DNA of 64,000 bases, from assembly GCF_009498035.1 (NCBI RefSeq), contig NZ_CP034550.1:2666001-2730000 (forward strand), written 5' to 3'. The position numbers and the translations under genes are program-made. The stretch is from Saccharothrix syringae. GTDB lineage: Bacteria; Actinomycetota; Actinomycetes; Mycobacteriales; Pseudonocardiaceae. Of the stretch, positions 27,889 through 35,647 are shown in pieces (position 1 is the first letter of the stretch; each line of letters opens with the position of its first letter). The notes beneath the pieces were generated by a model. It saw only the letters and a list, made by a program, of their open reading frames with translations. It did no database searches and had not been told where the DNA came from.

Positions 27889-28821
27889 ATGAGTGAGCGC
27901 ATCACCACCCCGTTCGGCCGCGAGTCCACCGCGGCCGAGGTCGTGGCCGGGATCGACCTGACCGGTCGGCGCGCGATCGTCACCGGCGGTGCGTCGGGCA
28001 TCGGCGTGGAGACGGCCCGGGCCCTGGCCGGGGCGGGCGCGGAGGTCACCCTGGCGGTGCGCGACACCGCCGCCGGGCAGCGGGTGGCCGACGACATCGG
28101 CGGCGACGTCCGGGTGGCCCGGCTCGACCTGGCCGACCGGGCGTCCGTGGCCGCCTTCGTCGCCGGCTGGGACGGGCCGCTGCACCTGCTGGTCAACAAC
28201 GCGGGCGTGATGGCCGCGCCGGAGACCCGCACGCCGGAGGGCTGGGAGCTCCAGTTCGCCACCAACCACCTCGGGCACTTCGCGCTGACCCGGGGCCTGC
28301 ACCGGTACCTGGCCGCCGAGGGCGCGCGGGTGGTGCAGGTCAGCTCCAGCGCCCACCTGATGTCCGGCGTCGTCTTCGACGACATCCACTACGAGCGCCG
28401 GCCCTACGACCCGTGGACGGCCTACGGGCAGAGCAAGACGGCGAACGTCCTGTTCGCCGTCGAGGCCGCCAAGCGGTGGGCCGCCGACGGGATCACCGCC
28501 AACGCCCTGATGCCCGGCGGGATCGCGACCAACCTCCAGCGGCACGTCAGCCAGGAGGACCTCGACCGCCTGCGCGCGCAGGCGAAGGACCGGGCGGGCG
28601 AGGAGTACCGGTGGAAGACGCCCGAGCAGGGTGCCGCCACCTCCGTGCTGCTGGCCACGTCCCCGCTGCTGGAGGGCGTCGGCGGCCGGTACTTCGAGGA
28701 CTGCAACGAGGCCCTGCCCGCCGCCCCCGGCATCGCGACGAGCGGGGTCGCCGAGCACGCGCTCGACCCGGAGGCCGCGACCCGGCTGTGGGACGTCTCC
28801 GAGCGGCACCTCGGCCGCTGA
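27889..28821 (+). CDS. Short-chain dehydrogenase (retinol-dehydrogenase-like SDR)
   Basis: A 310-residue oxidoreductase. The N terminus has GRRAIVTGGASGIGVETARALA, with VRD after the second strand. LVNNAGVM, the catalytic Ser in VSSSAHL and YGQSKTANVLF with Tyr-Lys follow. The wide extension after the catalytic helix (AEEYRWKTPEQGAATSVLLAT) is typical of the retinol-dehydrogenase-like group. The ATG at 27889 is preferred over the GTG 30 bp upstream because the latter overlaps the operator zone. It is probably induced by the ligand of the divergent TetR regulator. Confidence 0.92.
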   Translation: MSERITTPFGRESTAAEVVAGIDLTGRRAIVTGGASGIGVETARALAGAGAEVTLAVRDTAAGQRVADDIGGDVRVARLDLADRASVAAFVAGWDGPLHLLVNNAGVMAAPETRTPEGWELQFATNHLGHFALTRGLHRYLAAEGARVVQVSSSAHLMSGVVFDDIHYERRPYDPWTAYGQSKTANVLFAVEAAKRWAADGITANALMPGGIATNLQRHVSQEDLDRLRAQAKDRAGEEYRWKTPEQGAATSVLLATSPLLEGVGGRYFEDCNEALPAAPGIATSGVAEHALDPEAATRLWDVSERHLGR

Positions 28822-28858
28822 CGCCCGTGCCCGGCCGGTCACGGGGACCGGCCGGGGC

Positions 28859-29620
28859 TCAGGGCAGCTCCACCCCGGTCAGCTCCGCGCACACGGCCAG
28901 CAGGCGGTCCTGCACCGCCACGTCGTAGGCCGCCGGGTTGGCGCGCAGGTCCTGGCGCCACTTGAAGTAGCGGCCGGTGACGCGGGCGGCCGGGTCCTCG
29001 GCCAGGGCCAGCCACACCGGGGTGTCCGCGCCCCTGGGCAGCTCGTCGGGCGCGCCGGCCCCGCCCAGCTTGGTCTTGATCCAGCCGGGGTCCACCGCGT
29101 TGCTGAGGGTGTCCGGCCACCGCCGCGCCACCGCGAACGCCAGCACCACGTCCAGGAGCTTGGAGTCCGAGTAGGTCTGCATCCCGTTCCACGGCCCGCG
29201 CTCGTGCTGGAGGTCGTCGAAGTCCACCCGGCCCTGCGCCTCCAGCCCGGAGGTCAGGTAGACCAGGCGGGCCGGGCGCGGCATCAGGGCGGTGAGCAGG
29301 TAGGGCGCCAGGACGTTGACCTGGAACAGCAGCTCCAGGCCGTCCTCGGTGACCGACCGCCGGGGCAGGCCGGCGCCGAGGGCCGCGTTGTGGACCACCA
29401 CGTCGAAGGCGCCTGCGGTGGTGCCCAGCTCCCGGGTCCGCGCCAGGGAGGACAGGTCGCCGACCAGCACGCCGTCGGCGGCGGGCACGGCGGCCAGCGC
29501 CTGGTCGGCCCGCTCGGCGTTCCGGGCGTGCAGCACGACGCGGTGGCCCAGGGCGGCCAGGGTCTTGGCGGTCTCCCGGCCGATGCCGTCGGCCGATCCC
29601 GTGATCAGAACGCTCACCAT
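28859..29620 (-). CDS. Short-chain dehydrogenase/reductase
   Basis: A 253-residue SDR. It starts VSVLITGSADGIGRETAKTLA and has VVVHNAALG in place of the usual NNAG. The active site is in YLTSGLEAQG and TYSDSKLLDVVLAFAV. The tail WLALAEDPAARVTGRYFKWRQ suggests a small aldehyde or ketone reductase. The ATG at 29620 fits the conserved N terminus. A LacI-type palindrome lies 15 bp upstream. It is convergent with the preceding SDR gene (37 bp apart). Confidence 0.88.
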   Translation of the reverse strand: MVSVLITGSADGIGRETAKTLAALGHRVVLHARNAERADQALAAVPAADGVLVGDLSSLARTRELGTTAGAFDVVVHNAALGAGLPRRSVTEDGLELLFQVNVLAPYLLTALMPRPARLVYLTSGLEAQGRVDFDDLQHERGPWNGMQTYSDSKLLDVVLAFAVARRWPDTLSNAVDPGWIKTKLGGAGAPDELPRGADTPVWLALAEDPAARVTGRYFKWRQDLRANPAAYDVAVQDRLLAVCAELTGVELP

Positions 29621-29634
29621 GGGCGGAGCGTACA

Positions 29635-29648
29635 TGGGAGCGCTCCCA
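29635..29648. promoter_or_regulatory. CebR/LacI-type palindrome before an SDR gene
   Basis: TGGGAGCGCTCCCA is a perfect 14-bp palindrome identical to the cellobiose-regulator (CebR) box known from Streptomyces. It ends 15 bp before the SDR start, a position suited to repression. The same word stands before the AA10 oxygenase gene at 48671. Confidence 0.6.
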
Positions 29649-29897
29649 GACGCCTGCCGGTCAGTTGGGGGCGGCGAGCAGGTCCGCCGCCGGTGCCGCC
29701 CGGCGCGCTTGTCGCGTACTCCGGTCCCGGTACGCAGTCGGCGGCGCCGCCGTCCACGCGGCACCGGTTCCCGCGGCACCGGTTCCCGCAGCGGCGGGGC
29801 GAAACCCCGGAATCGGGCGCGAACACCGGCCCGGGGGGGCGTGGGTTGATCGTCACATCACGGGGTTTGGCCGGCCCCGCCCGGGCAACACACGGGC

Positions 29898-30332
29898 ATG
29901 GCGAGCGTCTGGAAGGTGGCACCGGCCGCGCTGGTGCTGGGGTTGGGCGTCGGCGGGTTCGTCGACGGCATCGTGGCCCACCAGCTCCTGGGCTGGCACC
30001 ACATGCTGTCCGGCTGGTACCCCGACGACCTGCACCTCAACATGCGCGGCGACGGGCTGTTCCACCTGCTGTGCCTGGTGCTCGTGCTGGTCGGCGTCGC
30101 CCGGCTCAACCGGACCGCGCCGCTGCCGGGCCGGGTGCTGTGGGGCGGCGTGCTGGCCGGCTGGGGCGTGTTCAACCTGGTGGAGGGCGTGGTGGACCAC
30201 CTGGTGCTCGGTGTGCACCACGTCCGGTCGGGCCCGCGCGAACTGGCCTACGACCTCGGGTTCCTGGTCCTGGGCGCGGTGCTGGTCGGGGTGGGCGCGC
30301 TGCTGTCGCGCCGCACCGGTGCCCGCTCGTGA
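29898..30332 (+). CDS. DUF2243 family membrane protein
   Basis: A 144-residue protein with four hydrophobic helices (about 8-30, 50-70, 85-105 and 115-135). It carries the family's conserved histidines in GGFVDGIVAHQLLGWHHMLSG, NMRGDGLFHLLC, and VEGVVDHLVLGVHHVR. The His pattern in membrane helices suggests metal or haem binding, but no function is established. It overlaps recQ by 4 bases, so they are cotranslated. Confidence 0.88.
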   Translation: MASVWKVAPAALVLGLGVGGFVDGIVAHQLLGWHHMLSGWYPDDLHLNMRGDGLFHLLCLVLVLVGVARLNRTAPLPGRVLWGGVLAGWGVFNLVEGVVDHLVLGVHHVRSGPRELAYDLGFLVLGAVLVGVGALLSRRTGARS

Positions 30333-31912
30333 AGCGGCGCCTGCGCGCGGCCGCGGCCGAGGTGTTCGGGTGGCCGTCGCTGCGCGAGGAGCAGCTGGAC
30401 GCGATGGAGCAGGTGCTGGCGGGGCGGGACGTGTTCGTCGTCATGCCCACCGGCGCGGGCAAGTCGGCGGTCTACCAGGTGCCCGGCGTGCTGCTGGACG
30501 GCCTGGTCGTGGTGGTGTCGCCGCTCATCGCGCTCCAGCGGGACCAGGTGGAGTCCCTGCGCGAGGCCGGCGCGCCGCCCGCGGTGCTGGTCAACTCCGC
30601 GCAGTCCGAAGAGGACACCGCCGCGGCGTGGGAGGCGGTGGCGAGCGGTGAGGCGCGCTACCTGTTCGTGTCACCGGAGCAGTTGGCCAAGCCCGAGGTG
30701 CTGGAGCGGCTGGGCAGGCCCGCGCTGTTCGTGGTGGACGAGGCGCACTGCGTCTCCGCGTGGGGCCACGACTTCCGGCCCGACTACCTGCGGCTGGGCG
30801 CCGCGGTCGAGCGGGTCGGCAGGCCGCCGGTGCTGGCGCTGACCGCCACCGCGGGCACCACCGTGCGCGAGGACGTGATCACCCACCTGGGGATGCGTGA
30901 CCCGGTGGTGGTGGCGATCGGGTTCGACCGGCCCAACCTGTCGCTGGAGGTGCGGATGTTCGCCTCCGACGACGACAAGCGCCGCGCCCTGCTGGACTGG
31001 GTGCGCGAGGCGCCCCGACCCGGGCTGGTCTACGTGGCGACCCGCAAGGACGCCGCCCGGTACGCCGAGCAGCTGGGCGCGGAGCCGTTCCACGCGGGCA
31101 TGAAGGCCGCCGAGCGGGAACGCGTGCAGGACGCGTTCATGGGCGGCGCGGCGGACCTCGTGGTGGCCACCTCCGCGTTCGGCATGGGCATCGACAAGCC
31201 GGACGTGCGGTTCGTCGCGCACGCGTCGGCGCCGGGTTCGCTGGACGCCTACTACCAGGAGATCGGGCGGGCCGGGCGCGACGGCGAGCCGGCCGACGCC
31301 GTGCTGTTCTACCGGCCGCAGGACCTGGGGCTCCAGCGGTTCCTCCAGTCGCGGCGCGTGGACCGGGACGACCTGCTGGCGCTGGCGGCGCACGTCGGCG
31401 AGCGGCCGGGGCTGCGGGTCACCGAGCTGGCGCGCGGGTTCGGCGGGTCGCGCCGCAGGGTCACCACCGGGGTCAACCTGCTGGAGCGGGTCGGCGCGCT
31501 GGTGGTGGAGAAGGCGCGGTTCCGGCTGGTGGCCGAGCCGGCGCGGGCCGCCGACCTCGCGGTGGAGGAGGCGGAGCGGCTGCAGCGGCTGGACAAGTCG
31601 CGCATCGAGGTGCTGCGGGCCTACGCCGAGACGCGGGCGTGCCGGCGCCAGCACCTGCTCGGCTACTTCGGCGAGGTGCTGGAGCGGGCGTGCGGCAACT
31701 GCGACACGTGCCGCAGCGGTGCCGCGGGCACCGGCATCTCGGCCAACCCCGAGTACCCGGCGCAGTCGCGCGTGCACCACGCCGAGTGGGGCGCCGGGAC
31801 GGTGGTGCAGAGCGAGGCCGACCGGCTGACCGTGCTGTTCGAGGAGGTCGGCTACAAGACGCTGTCGCTGGAGGCGGTGCACGCGGCGGACGTGCTCGGC
31901 AGGCACCCCTGA
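30329..31912 (+). CDS. recQ: ATP-dependent DNA helicase RecQ
   Basis: A 527-residue 3'-5' DNA helicase. Motif 0 (FGWPSLREEQLDAM), motif I (MPTGAGKSAVYQ), motif II (VVDEAHCVSAWGHDFRPDY), motif III (ALTATA), motif V (VVATSAFGMGIDKPDVRFV) and motif VI (YYQEIGRAGRDG) are all present. The zinc-binding Cys set is CRRQHLLGYFGE...CGNCDTC. There is no HRDC domain. The C terminus instead has a small domain (HHAEWGAGTVVQSEADRLTVLFEEVGYKTL) like the DUF3553-type tail of UvrD-like helicases. The GTG start overlaps the DUF2243 stop. Confidence 0.95.
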   Translation: MKRRLRAAAAEVFGWPSLREEQLDAMEQVLAGRDVFVVMPTGAGKSAVYQVPGVLLDGLVVVVSPLIALQRDQVESLREAGAPPAVLVNSAQSEEDTAAAWEAVASGEARYLFVSPEQLAKPEVLERLGRPALFVVDEAHCVSAWGHDFRPDYLRLGAAVERVGRPPVLALTATAGTTVREDVITHLGMRDPVVVAIGFDRPNLSLEVRMFASDDDKRRALLDWVREAPRPGLVYVATRKDAARYAEQLGAEPFHAGMKAAERERVQDAFMGGAADLVVATSAFGMGIDKPDVRFVAHASAPGSLDAYYQEIGRAGRDGEPADAVLFYRPQDLGLQRFLQSRRVDRDDLLALAAHVGERPGLRVTELARGFGGSRRRVTTGVNLLERVGALVVEKARFRLVAEPARAADLAVEEAERLQRLDKSRIEVLRAYAETRACRRQHLLGYFGEVLERACGNCDTCRSGAAGTGISANPEYPAQSRVHHAEWGAGTVVQSEADRLTVLFEEVGYKTLSLEAVHAADVLGRHP

Positions 31913-31976
31913 TCGTCCGGGGGACGGTCCCGCGACTCGTCGTGCGGGGGGTGGTGACCGTGGTTAACGTCTATTC

Positions 31977-33203
31977 GTGGTCGATGTTCTGGTGGTCGGC
32001 GCGGGCCTCGCGGGGCTGAGCGCGGCGCGGGTGCTGTCGGGTGCGGGTGTCGAGGTCGCGGTGGTGGAGGCCGGCGACGGGGTCGGCGGTCGGGTGCGCA
32101 CGGACGTGGTCGACGGGGTGCGGTTCGACCGGGGTTTCCAGATCCTGCTGCCCGCCTACCCGGCGCTGGCGGCGGTGGACCTGGGCGCGTTGGACCTGCG
32201 GCACTTCCGGCCGGGGGTGTTCGTGCAGCGCGCCGGGCGGCACGACCTGCTGGCCGACCCGCGCGACGGCGTGCACGCGTGGCGCGGCGCGGTGACCCAG
32301 CGGGTGCTGGGGCCGCGGGACCTCGCCGTGCTGGCGAAGCTGTCCGTGCGCGACCTGGTCGGCCCGGTCCGGGCCATCACCGAGGGGCGGGACCGGACCA
32401 CGCGCGCCGAGCTGGCCCGCCTCGGGTTCTCCGCGCGGGCGGTGGCGGGGGTGCTCCAGCCGTTCCTCGCCGGGGTGTTCCTGGAACCGGAGCTGACCAC
32501 CTCGGCGCGGTTCTTCCACCTCGTGTGGCGCAGCTTCGCGCGCGGCGGCGCGGCCGTGCCCGCGTTCGGCATGGGCGAACTGCCCCGGCAGCTGGCGCGC
32601 GGCCTGGACGTGCGCCTGGGCACGAGGGTGGCCGGGCTCGTCGGGAACGGCGTGCGGTTGGCCGACGGCACGCGCGTGCGCGCCGACCACGTCGTGGTCG
32701 CCACCGACGGCACCACCGCCGACCGGCTGCTGCCGGGGCTCGGCGCGCCCGCCTGGAACGGCGTCACCACCTGGTACCTCCGCCCGCCGGTCGCGCCGCT
32801 GCGCGACCCGACCCTGGTGGTCGACGCCGACGCGGGCCCGGTGGTCAACACGGCGGTGCTCTCCGAGGTCGCGCCCGAGTACTCGCCGGGCGCGCCGCTG
32901 GTGCAGGCGTCGGTGCTCGGCGCGGCGACCGAGGACGAGGTGCGCGCGCACCTGTCCGTGCTGTACGGGAGGCCGACCCGCGACTGGGAGGTGCTGGCGC
33001 GCTACGAGGTGCCCCGGGCGCTGCCCGCCATGCCCGCGCCGCACCGGCTGCGCGCGCCGGTGCGGGTCGCGCCCCGCCGGTACGTGTGCGGCGACCACCG
33101 GGACACCAGCTCGATCCAGGGCGCGCTGGTGTCCGGTCGCCGCGCGGCGCGGGCAGTGCTGGAGGACATGGGGCTGCGGTCGCGCACGAGCCGCGCGGCC
33201 TAG
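31977..33203 (+). CDS. FAD-dependent oxidoreductase (amine oxidase/desaturase-like)
   Basis: A 408-residue flavoprotein. The N-terminal dinucleotide fold reads VDVLVVGAGLAGLSAARVLSG followed by an acidic second strand (VVEAGDGVGGRVRT). A C-terminal FAD contact is CGDHRDTSSIQGALVSGRRAA. It resembles NAD(P)-binding phytoene-desaturase or protoporphyrinogen-oxidase relatives of unknown substrate. The GTG start at 31977 gives the usual short N terminus. It is convergent with the ankyrin gene (4-bp overlap of ends). Confidence 0.88.
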   Translation: MVDVLVVGAGLAGLSAARVLSGAGVEVAVVEAGDGVGGRVRTDVVDGVRFDRGFQILLPAYPALAAVDLGALDLRHFRPGVFVQRAGRHDLLADPRDGVHAWRGAVTQRVLGPRDLAVLAKLSVRDLVGPVRAITEGRDRTTRAELARLGFSARAVAGVLQPFLAGVFLEPELTTSARFFHLVWRSFARGGAAVPAFGMGELPRQLARGLDVRLGTRVAGLVGNGVRLADGTRVRADHVVVATDGTTADRLLPGLGAPAWNGVTTWYLRPPVAPLRDPTLVVDADAGPVVNTAVLSEVAPEYSPGAPLVQASVLGAATEDEVRAHLSVLYGRPTRDWEVLARYEVPRALPAMPAPHRLRAPVRVAPRRYVCGDHRDTSSIQGALVSGRRAARAVLEDMGLRSRTSRAA

Positions 33204-34000
33204 GTCCGGTGGTCGGTGCGCGGCAGGCGCAACCACGCGTCCGGCGGACCGGTGACGGCGCGCGCGTCGGTCGGCCGCAGGCCGGCGTAGGCGCACGCGT
33301 ACGCCGTCGCGTCGTGCCGGTACAGGTAGGACAGCAGCACCAGGTCGGCCGGTTCGCGCTCCAGCGGTTCGCCGCCGGGGTGCAGGTCCGACCCGACGAC
33401 CTCGCCGTCGCGCGTGATGCTGCCCTGGTTGCCGCTCTTGGGGTTGGCGTAGACGCCGTAGCAGGTGGTGCCCGCGGACAGCGGGCGCGTCACGCCGGGC
33501 ATCTGCGCGGCGTAGCCCCAGGGCTGGTGCAGGACGCAGCCGCCCGGGACGTCCGTGGCACCGACGACGTCCACCTCCTCGTCGTCCTCGTGGTCGCCTT
33601 CGAGCGTGGTGGCGCCCAACCGCCGCACCGCCTCGGCCACGTCGATGCCCGACACGCACGCCAGGCTGCCGCCCTCGTCGACGTAGTCGTCGTCCTGCAG
33701 CGCGGCACGCAGGCGCGGCGCCTCCGCGACCGCGGCGGCCTCCGCCCCGGTCAGGCCGGGCCCGCCGGGGAACAGGTCGGCGTGCGGCCCGGCCGCGGCG
33801 AGCCGACCGGGCGACCAACCGGACATCATGGGCCGCCACGGGTCCGCGCCCGCGGCGAGCAGCGCTTCGACGCAGTCGCGCCGGTCGAGGTACACCGCGA
33901 GCCACAGCGCGCTGCGGCCGTCCTCCAGCACGTCGACGTCACCGGTGATCCCGTCGACCCGCCCGTGCCTCACCGCGAGGTGCGGTGAGTTCGCGTTCAC
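33200..34000 (-). CDS. Ankyrin-repeat protein
   Basis: A 266-residue soluble protein. It starts with two or three ankyrin-like repeats (SPHLAVRHGRVDGI; RSALWLAVYLDRRDCVEALLAAGADPWRPM). From about residue 75 follows a conserved actinobacterial extension (GWSPGRLAAAGPHADLF, GGSLACVSGIDVAEAVRRLG, PWGYAAQMPGV). The role is unknown, probably protein binding. The GTG start overlaps the stop of the upstream membrane protein gene by 3 bases, so it is coupled to it. Confidence 0.8.
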   Translation of the reverse strand: MNANSPHLAVRHGRVDGITGDVDVLEDGRSALWLAVYLDRRDCVEALLAAGADPWRPMMSGWSPGRLAAAGPHADLFPGGPGLTGAEAAAVAEAPRLRAALQDDDYVDEGGSLACVSGIDVAEAVRRLGATTLEGDHEDDEEVDVVGATDVPGGCVLHQPWGYAAQMPGVTRPLSAGTTCYGVYANPKSGNQGSITRDGEVVGSDLHPGGEPLEREPADLVLLSYLYRHDATAYACAYAGLRPTDARAVTGPPDAWLRLPRTDHRT

Positions 34001-34560
34001 CGCGGGACGCCCGCGGTCTGCCGCAACCCGTCGAGCAGACCCGCCGCCGCCACCGACCACAGCACCGCCGCGCCGCCGAAGCCGGGGACCGCCCGCCACG
34101 CCCACTCCGCGCCCAGCGCGCCGAGCGCGGCGCCGACGACCGCCACGCCGCACAGCAGCCACGCCAGGGTGCGGAACCGGGTGGAGCCGAAGAGCCGGAC
34201 GAACGGCAGGAAGTGCAGGCCCACCACCAGCAGCACCCACGCGGGCACGGCTTCGGGCAGGTCCAGGACCGACGACAGCACCCTGGAGCCGGCGAAGATC
34301 GCCACGAGCATGAGGGCCACCGCGATGCCGTAGCGCGGGCCGAAGGGGTTGGTGCCGCCGGGAGCCGGTGGCAGGGCCGCGCCGCGCCGGACGAGGCGGA
34401 CGAACAACGTGCCGAGCGCTACGACCGCCACTACGCCGAGGACCAGCAGCGGCACGCGCGCGGCGGGGACCGAGCCCACCGCGGAGAACCACCACCCGGC
34501 GCCGAAGGCGGTGCCGATCGCCGACGAGATCACCAGTGTGATCGCCTGTTCCCTGCCCAA
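33997..34560 (-). CDS. Five-helix membrane protein of unknown function
   Basis: A 187-residue protein with about five hydrophobic segments (about 5-28, 36-56, 74-96, 102-122 and 132-172). It contains NPFGPRYGIAVALMLVAIF and LPFVRLFGSTRFRTLAW, a pattern I have seen in uncharacterised actinobacterial membrane proteins. No catalytic motif is visible. It is coupled to the ankyrin gene by overlapping stop and start. Confidence 0.75.
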   Translation of the reverse strand: MGREQAITLVISSAIGTAFGAGWWFSAVGSVPAARVPLLVLGVVAVVALGTLFVRLVRRGAALPPAPGGTNPFGPRYGIAVALMLVAIFAGSRVLSSVLDLPEAVPAWVLLVVGLHFLPFVRLFGSTRFRTLAWLLCGVAVVGAALGALGAEWAWRAVPGFGGAAVLWSVAAAGLLDGLRQTAGVPR

Positions 34561-34575
34561 GCCGTCCCCCCGAAG

Positions 34576-35028
34576 TCACGTGGCCGGGCTGTATTCGACC
34601 ACACGCGACCGCCGGTGGTGCACCACCACCGCCACCGTCGCGGCCAGGAACACCACCTGCAGCAGCGTGCGCGGCAGGAGCTGGTCGCCCAGCGAAGGCG
34701 ACAAACCCTGCTGCGCCGCATAGACGTTGGCCGGGAACATCGCCACCAGCAGCACGCCCAACCCGGCCGCCGCCCACGGCGCGGTGCGCGCCCACAGCAG
34801 ACCCGCCACCCCCGCCAGCTCCAGCACCCCGGTCACGGTGACCAGCAGCCCGGGTTCGGGCAGCGCCGGCGGCACCATGGCGATCAGCTCCTCGCGCATG
34901 CCGACGAAGTGCGCGCCGCCGGTCAGGGTGAACATCGCGGCCAGGCCGCCGCGCAGGGCGACCGACCAGTGCCGGCGCAGCAGCAGCAGGACCAGTGAGA
35001 CCACGACCAGGGCGATGAACGGTGCCAC
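34576..35028 (-). CDS. DoxX-like membrane protein
   Basis: A 150-residue four-helix protein of the DoxX-like group: FIALVVVSLVLLLL, then GGLAAMFTLTGGAHFVGMREELIAMVPP, then GVLELAGVAGLLW and a last helix near 115-135. It starts with ATG at 35028 and lies divergent from a TetR gene with paired operators between, so it is probably the TetR target. The function may be quinone- or redox-related; this is inference from the family. Confidence 0.85.
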   Translation of the reverse strand: MAPFIALVVVSLVLLLLRRHWSVALRGGLAAMFTLTGGAHFVGMREELIAMVPPALPEPGLLVTVTGVLELAGVAGLLWARTAPWAAAGLGVLLVAMFPANVYAAQQGLSPSLGDQLLPRTLLQVVFLAATVAVVVHHRRSRVVEYSPAT

Positions 35029-35045
35029 GACTGCCTCCTCAGGAA

Positions 35046-35094
35046 CTTGTCACCGACAAGATGCACCCGCGCACACAATCTTGTCAATGACTAG
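35046..35094. promoter_or_regulatory. TetR operator pair (DoxX/TetR)
   Basis: CTTGTCACCGACAAG (35046-35060) is a perfect CTTGTC-N3-GACAAG palindrome. CTTGTCAATGACTAG (35080-35094) is a slightly degenerate second copy, 34 bp on and 13 bp before the TetR start. They fit autoregulation and control of the divergent DoxX gene. Confidence 0.75.
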
Positions 35095-35107
35095 ATAGGC
35101 TGTCGGC

Positions 35108-35647
35108 ATGAGCCCGTACCACCACGGCGACCTGAGGCGGGCGGTGCTGGCCGCCGCCGTCGCCGCGATCACCGAGCACGGACCCGCCGCGGTCAGCCTG
35201 CGCGACCTGGCCCGCCGGGTCGGCGTCTCGCACGCCGGGCCGGTGCACCACTTCAAGGACAAGGCGGGGCTGCTCACCGCGCTGGCCGCGGAGGGCTTCG
35301 CACTGCTCGCGGACGCCCTGACGGCCACCCGCGAGGCCGGTGGCGACTTCCTCGACGCCGGGGTCGCCTACGTGCGCTTCGCCCTCGACCACCGGGCGCA
35401 CTTCGAGGTCATGTTCCGCCCCGACCTCTACCACGCCGACGACGAGGCGGTGCGCGCCGCCGAGGCCCGCGCCCGCGAGGTCCTGGTCGCGGGCGCCGGG
35501 CAGACCGGCGCCGAGCCGGAGGTCGCCCGCGTCGCCGCCTGGTCCCTGGTGCACGGCTTCGCCACGCTGTGGAACACCGGCGCGCTGGCCCGCGCCGACC
35601 GGGACCCCGAGCAGCTCGCGCGGGCAGCCGCCCGCCTGCTGTTCTAG
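35108..35647 (+). CDS. TetR-family regulator
   Basis: A 179-residue repressor with the HTH HHGDLRRAVLAAAVAAITEHG, then SLRDLARRVGVSHAGPVHHFKDKAGLLTALA, and a TetR_C-type helical domain. The SPYHHGDLR start and the HHFKDK motif are typical of a group often found beside DoxX genes. Convergent with the molybdenum hydroxylase operon; the stops overlap by 4 bp. Confidence 0.92.
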   Translation: MSPYHHGDLRRAVLAAAVAAITEHGPAAVSLRDLARRVGVSHAGPVHHFKDKAGLLTALAAEGFALLADALTATREAGGDFLDAGVAYVRFALDHRAHFEVMFRPDLYHADDEAVRAAEARAREVLVAGAGQTGAEPEVARVAAWSLVHGFATLWNTGALARADRDPEQLARAAARLLF

